Shown here: in pieces, positions 59,125 through 64,000 of the stretch
Layout: each line of letters begins with the position of its first letter
Position numbering within the stretch: position 1 is the stretch's first letter
DNA from: Blasia pusilla
Taxonomy: Eukaryota > Marchantiophyta > Marchantiopsida > Blasiales
Assembly: GCA_050084515.1 (NCBI GenBank)
Contig: CM114271.1
Span: 10,850,001-10,914,000, forward strand
Direction: 5' to 3'
DNA length: 64,000 nt
Position numbers and translations under genes: made by a program
The notes under the pieces: generated by a model
Database searches by the model: none
Seen by the model: only the letters and a program-made list of their open reading frames with translations
Told to the model about the DNA's origin: nothing

Positions 59125-60700
59125 TGCAGAACCCAACACAGCACTAGTGTTTCACTTATTGCTATGGTTCAGTAAGTTCTTCCTGGGACCATTCTCCGAA
59201 GAACCCGACAAGATAACCAGTATGTGATTTTGACTTTCTTAAAGAGAGTTCGGAGTCCGGAGACACTAATACTGCCGGGGGAAGAGGGTTCGGAGGGAAG
59301 AGAGTAACGCTCCGGCAGAGCCGCCACGAGAAAAGAGACGGGGAAAAACATGACTAGAACAAAAATAACTTGCAGCCTCTGCACTCAAACTCGACTATGT
59401 GTAGGGGTTGTAACTAACTTGCACCCTCTACCTAAACTCGCTGGCCGACTCCTAGTGAGTCCGTGTTACCACAAGTTCACAACTGGCCACTCTCCTCCTT
59501 TTCTAAATTGGTATTTTGGCAAGAAAGTCTCTCTTAAAAAAATGGCAGAATCCGTCTCCTATCTTCAAAACATTTTGAAATTTTTGTTTGCTTTCAAATT
59601 CATAAAATCTTTAGAAGAGAGTAGCAAGTGGACTACATTTGGGCCTAAACTAACCTTCTTTTTCCGGGCTTGGAAAGAGAAGTAGACATCATAACACCAT
59701 TGCAAACATCCTTCCATCTTTCTCCATGTGAGCTCAATTTTCTTCACATTGCCTGTCTAACCCAACTCTACAGTAAGCCGGGCTGAGGGGTATTATTGTT
59801 GGAGGACCATCGGCAGATAATTTGGCGAGTACAAACAATTTCATCAAAATGAAAGGTTTTAATAAAGACTCTGACTATGGTGTCAATAGACTCTTGTGCC
59901 CTTCAGGGTTCAACTTCTCAAAAGATGTGGTTGAGATGGGATTTTCTACAACAGAACAAAACACTAATCACTGCGCATTTATCGAAAAATTTCATGAGAA
60001 TCTTGGATGATGTTGGCTCATAAATGGGTGCATGAATTCGACCATGGATTGCTGTGTGTTTGACTACTTGGTTTTACCATTCTCTCAACCACTAAGAAAT
60101 GTATGCATCAAGAAGATAACGTGCAAGGACCAAGAGGACAATTGAAGCAACATGTTGGTAGCCGTCAGGAGTGCAGAGGAACTGATATGCACCCAAGTCC
60201 ATTCATTCAGACATGCAATCCGTCAAAATCTGACAAGTTGCATCCCTTGCAACATTTCGGCATCAACCCACAGGTTGCAACTCCTGCAACGCGTCGGAAT
60301 CCGACGAGTTGCAAGATACGGGACACTCCACATAAGCCAATTCTAATCTTCAGTTGGAGTGGTTCTCAACCTTTTGGAATTGGACGGGTTACCAACCTCT
60401 CAAACTGAAGGTTAGAGTCTAGGAAAGCAAGCGTACCACACCAAGAGAATTGAAGGTTACAAATTGGTGTTAGTACAGTGAAAAGACATCATGCAAAATG
60501 TATATGTGAGAAGACATCAGGCAACCCGTCGGTTTTTGACAGATTGTAAAAGCAGAAAAAGCCTCATCCCAATCTCGGACTGTGATCGAAAATAGCATCA
60601 GACCAAAAGCGTGAAGAGAATTGGGTGCATTTAAAAATCCACTTTATTTAAAACCGTTTGCGAATCAGTTATTTACATCTGATTTCCTTAACAAGAAAAT
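59125..60700. other. Intergenic between the METTL21-like gene and B3, with palindrome array 8
   Basis: No gene is recognised. Four or five palindrome remnants lie at about 60215-60545 (for example at 60216, 60284 and 60520). On the minus strand an AATAAA signal about 60 bp past the B3 stop (about 60644-60650) could be its polyadenylation signal. Confidence 0.5.
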
Positions 60701-63700
60701 CTAGTCTATGATCTCTTCAGCCTCGTCATCTACAAAAATGTTCCTAACTCTTGCCGGTTCCTCTACAAGAGACTTCTTAGGGCTAGTCAGTGGCTCCTCT
60801 GCAGGATTGTAGATTGGAAGTGAGAAGGAAGGAGGATTTGAGAGCCTTGTCCCCCTAGAAACAACGTATCAGTCCCATGTTACCTCCAAAGAGTCCCAAC
60901 GCATGCCCCGATAGTTGATTTTAAAGCTTCTGCAAATGGAGACCCATTGATATCAATGTTTGCTCCTTCCCCGAGAACCAGCACATCTCAACTCCAAAAT
61001 GCTTCAAATCCAAGGCACCTACACTCACTCGTTATCATGCGACGGCTCCTCCAGACAAGCCGCTGGCCTTGCCCTTTCTATTTTGGGGATCATCTGTAGT
61101 GAGGATGGAGTCACAACCAGTGGCTCCAACGCAGGTTCTTTTGTCCATGCAGGCGACTTTTAAACAACAATCACCCTCTCATAGTCTGACTTTGCCTCCC
61201 GGAAAAGTGCAAACAAGGTGTTCCTAGACTCAAGGCAGAGAATGTTTCGGCCACTCTGCCAAGCAGCTCTCACACTTGCCCCAGGAAGACCCACCAAATC
61301 GAGCACCAAATCACCGGCCTTAAACACATCTCCATGAGGGTCTGTAGGAGTGCGGGTGATTTTTCCCTCCCTCCAAGCACTAGCACCCCTTCCTCGACGA
61401 CGATTCGTGGGTGTGAATTGGACAGATTGTTCAGAGTGTATCCATCTAAACCTCAAAAGACTCAAACCTGTGCTTTGTTCTGACAAAAAAATACACATAA
61501 GAGTATTTGATTTGCAAAAAACACATGTAAAAGTCAGCTAAGAATCGGTGGGAGGAATAGATCTTCCAAGAGCAACCCGATGGAATCCGACGGGTTGCAA
61601 ATGAAAGATATCACCAAGGAAATTCGCTCTAAGGGGGCCCTGAGCATTCAGACACTTTTCCCACCAACCGTGGATGCCCAAAAGGTTGCCCATATGCAAT
61701 CCGTCAGAATCCGACGGGTTGCTCGACACACCCCAGAACCCGACGAGTAGGTGCTACAACCCGTCTGACTCAGACAGGTTGCAGCAAGGCCTATAAGGGA
61801 GGGTGATGACCAACTCCCTTTTTGGGCTGTGTTTTGCAACCCGTCGGAGTTCGATGGGTTGCAGGAAAAAATGAAAACATTTGTAGCAAGAAAAGAAATA
61901 TGAATCATGAGTTATGGAACTTACCAAGACTTGGTTTGAAGTCGACCTTATTGGGTAGTCGTTCTTCACAACCAAAGACTGCACTGTTTGCCACTTCAAC
62001 GATCGCTTCACGCACTACAAGTTAGAGCTCATCCTCGCTTCTTCCAGTTAGAACCAGGAAACATCCCGTGTCACTAAGATATGCGTTGGCAAAGGAGAAC
62101 ATCAACGCGATCTGGTCATATGTGAATGGGGTGTTTCAATCCGGGACTATGTCGCGTGGGTTTTCTGCCCACAAATCTGAGCCCCAACGGTAGATTTACG
62201 ATGAGGAGGTCAACTACAACCTCCTCACGTACCCCATTGATGGTCCATGGGGCATGGCCGCCTCGCAGAAGCTTACATCCCAACAATGTTAGCTTCTCCA
62301 AGGCAAGCGTGGACTCTTGTGATGAGAACTTCTCCAATTCTTCCAGCAACGATGTCTGATGCAGCAAGATGGTGATTTGTGATACTCCATCCTTGTGCTT
62401 CCCCGACAATGAGGGAGTGTAGACAACATTCGTGTCCCCTCCTTCAGAGAAACCGGGAGTCTCCCTTTTTTGCTTCTTGCGAGTGGGGTGCCTGCTTGTT
62501 GGGATCTCTATGACATCGAAATCCACAAGATTCGGTTTGGAGGCCTCCCGTAGCCGTCCTTCTCGCCTTGATGATCGTGCATTGCATGGTTTGGGGGCCT
62601 TAACCTTGGATTTCAACCCCGCATTGGACTTGTCTTTTGTCGTTACTGTTTTTGACAAAATCTCCGCCGCCTCAATTGCTTGTGCCTCGGCATCCCCTTC
62701 GAAGTACTCCTCTGTCTTGAAAATGTTTGGGATGTCCTCCTAGCCAACAGCTAGCGCATTATACAAGTCTCGCATTGCTGGGTCAGTGAGCTCATTGGGG
62801 TCATTGAAGTCCAACTAGATTGGTCAGTTGAGCACTTCCCAAGGACTCATCTTGTGGGCCATCTCCATGTCATACATGGAGAATCCTTCACCATCCGGAG
62901 TATCTGCCCATAGCTTGAGCGCCGCCCGAAACTTCCTCCATGTTCCTGCGTTCACACAGGAGGTCAAGAATCTGAACACCATCCTCTACGCAACTCGATG
63001 GTGGGATAAAACGACAGCTTGATCTTGATGCTCTTTCTTCTTTTTCGCGAAGTCCCGTTTCTTCGGCTCGACAATCTCCTCGTCGATATCCCCCTACGCT
63101 AGAATGTGGTTCTTGAACATCGTCTTGAACCCAGGATTCTTTGTCAACTTATCTCGGATGTCATTCAACCACAACTCAAACTCCTCCCCCGATTTGAGGC
63201 TAGCCTCCTCCGGAACCGGCTGAATTCTCTGCAGGTCGGCTTGAAGGCATTCAATCATTGACTTTCCCAGCAAGCGCAAGGCATCCCATAAGGACCACTC
63301 TCATAGCCATTGGGAGATGACTGGGTCCGACACCCCCGATGAATGGTGTGCCGATTTTTTCTTTGCCTCCGTTCCCTCTAGACTGATTTTCATCAGTCAC
63401 GTGTGTGGGGATCCTCGTCCCTCTTTCGCTGCCTCTTGATTATGGCCTTCAACTCTTTGTAGAAGTCGGGCCCGAGCTTGGGGTTGAGGACAGCGATGTA
63501 CTGCTGCATCTTCTTTGCAATGTACCTGGTCGACGCTGACACCACAACTTGAATGAACTTGGCTCTCTCAGAAGCCGAAACATTCCCTCTCTGCTCTAGC
63601 TCTAGTGTCGCGCTTCTTTTCGCCGCCTGGATTTTTGACCAGTTGAGTATTGTAACAACTGCATCTTGGGAAATGAATGTGTTGGCCCACGTCTTCTTTA

Positions 63701-63852
63701 TTTGCGCTCCTTTTGCGAGCATCTCATCCACCAACTCCTCTCCGAGGAATCCTTTGTTTTGCGACGGGTGTGTTGTAAGAACCTTCCTCACTTGGTCACA
63801 TTCCTGGATCCAGTGATGGGTAACATTCCCTTTGGACACAAAGCTGCAAACA
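60701..63852 (-). pseudogene. B3: ParB-like / N4/N6-type DNA methyltransferase gene, methyltransferase part best preserved
   Basis: The minus strand enters from the right edge of the window. The first visible exon starts near 63852 (SKGNVTHHWIQECDQVRK), so the ParB-like exon lies outside. Helical region to about 62950. K/R-rich linker (about 62600-62450). Then the first methyltransferase part EEVVVDLLIVNLPLG (about 62220-62175). An intron with palindromes (about 62030-61520) separates it from the second part: GDLVLDLVGLPGASVRAA, GRNILCLESRNTLF (about 61315-61200). This is the motif-I block with the acidic SAM-ribose residue. After TAA near 61160, a Pro/Lys linker, donor GTGAGT, and the last exon ending FVDDEAEEIID at 60701. 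The non-canonical N-x-P-L site is shared with B2, so it belongs to the family and is not decay. Several stops. Confidence 0.65.
61573..61862. repeat. Palindrome array 9 in the B3 methyltransferase intron
   Basis: Units at about 61573, 61695, 61755 and 61836, several nearly perfect. The intron position equals that of array 6 in B2, but the spacers are unrelated. Confidence 0.82.
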
Positions 63853-63879
63853 TCAAGGAGAAGTAAGAAAATTTACAAC

Positions 63880-64000
63880 TTGCAACTTGTCAATTTTTTA
63901 CGGGTTGGAAGTAGACGAACAAAATGACAGCTATTGCCAACCCGTCAAAGTCCCACAGGATGCTCCAAGAGCTTTCTTGGTGCAATCCGTTGGAAACGGA
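63880..64000. repeat. Palindrome array 10, running off the window
   Basis: Three decayed units (about 63880, 63937 and 63980) lie directly upstream of the first visible B3 exon, in the intron equivalent to those holding arrays 4 and 5. Confidence 0.7.

Noticed and set aside
1-64000. tRNA and rRNA genes
   Set aside because: No segment with a tRNA cloverleaf pattern or recognisable rRNA core was seen; the only tRNA-like words belong to the retrotransposon primer site.

Overview
The window reads as nuclear DNA of a land plant, most likely a non-seed or otherwise repeat-rich lineage (inference). The grounds are short GT-AG introns of about 85-660 bp, TATA boxes about 40-230 bp ahead of ORFs, Ty3/gypsy elements with a tRNA-Asp-like primer site, plant-type MULE/FAR1-like transposases, and an intronless METTL21-type methyltransferase gene. 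Almost everything else is mobile DNA in decay. The dominant lesion is the in-frame stop codon, and where two copies can be compared (four cases) the stop is explained by a G:C to A:T transition, as expected from deamination of methylated cytosine.

Layout. 1-1.8 kb: degenerate 383/537-bp tandem array. 2-2.4 kb: coiled-coil gene fragment. 2.9-5.7 kb: large foldback (inverted repeat). 6.3-7 kb: unknown ORF. 8-11.5 kb: minus-strand multi-exon MULE-type transposase pseudogene with a SWIM finger. 11.7-12.3 kb: 224-bp tandem repeat. 13.2-15.8 kb: minus-strand BED-finger gene with two stops. 16.4-16.9 kb: hairpin-rich repeats. 17-17.7 kb: unknown ORF. 18.5 kb: 39-bp minisatellite. 21.4-23.3 and 26.8-27.5 kb: pieces of a Ty3/gypsy element whose pol carries a C5 cytosine methyltransferase-like domain after the protease. 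Inside it sits A1, a transposase-like gene (23.9-25.8 kb). 27.485-38.215 kb: complete 10.7-kb gypsy element on the minus strand, with two LTRs, CCAAA target duplications, primer site, polypurine tract, gag-pol and an extra unknown ORF3. 38.7-40.7 kb: A2, paralogue of A1. 40.8-41.8 kb: palindrome array between two divergent TATA boxes. 42.1-44.9 kb: B1. 44.9-47.9 kb: 3' half of a second gypsy element with a PHD finger after the integrase, plus LTR. 47.9-53.1 kb: B2. 55.1-56.7 kb: unknown pseudogene. 58.4-59.1 kb: METTL21-like gene. 60.7-64 kb: B3 on the minus strand.

Most interesting system. The three B genes appear to combine a ParB/sulfiredoxin-like module (motif DGNHRFMAW) with a permuted N4/N6-type DNA methyltransferase. 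The evidence is an NxPL site in place of (D/N)PP(Y/W), followed downstream by a conserved VLDLxxxxGA motif-I segment and GRNxLxLE. B1 lies head-to-head with the transposase-like gene A2. The introns, flanks and shared promoter region of A and B genes carry arrays of a 27-bp palindrome: arm GCAACCCGTCGGA, one central base, then the reverse complement. Within an array the spacers are homogeneous (periods about 52-67 bp), but they differ between arrays while the palindrome is conserved. The proposal is a eukaryotic mobile element that couples a transposase, a ParB-methylase and its own palindromic sites. With the C5-methyltransferase gypsy element and the PHD-finger gypsy element, the window holds three mobile families with DNA-modifying or chromatin-reading modules. 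All copies here are broken, so any activity would have to be looked for in paralogues elsewhere.
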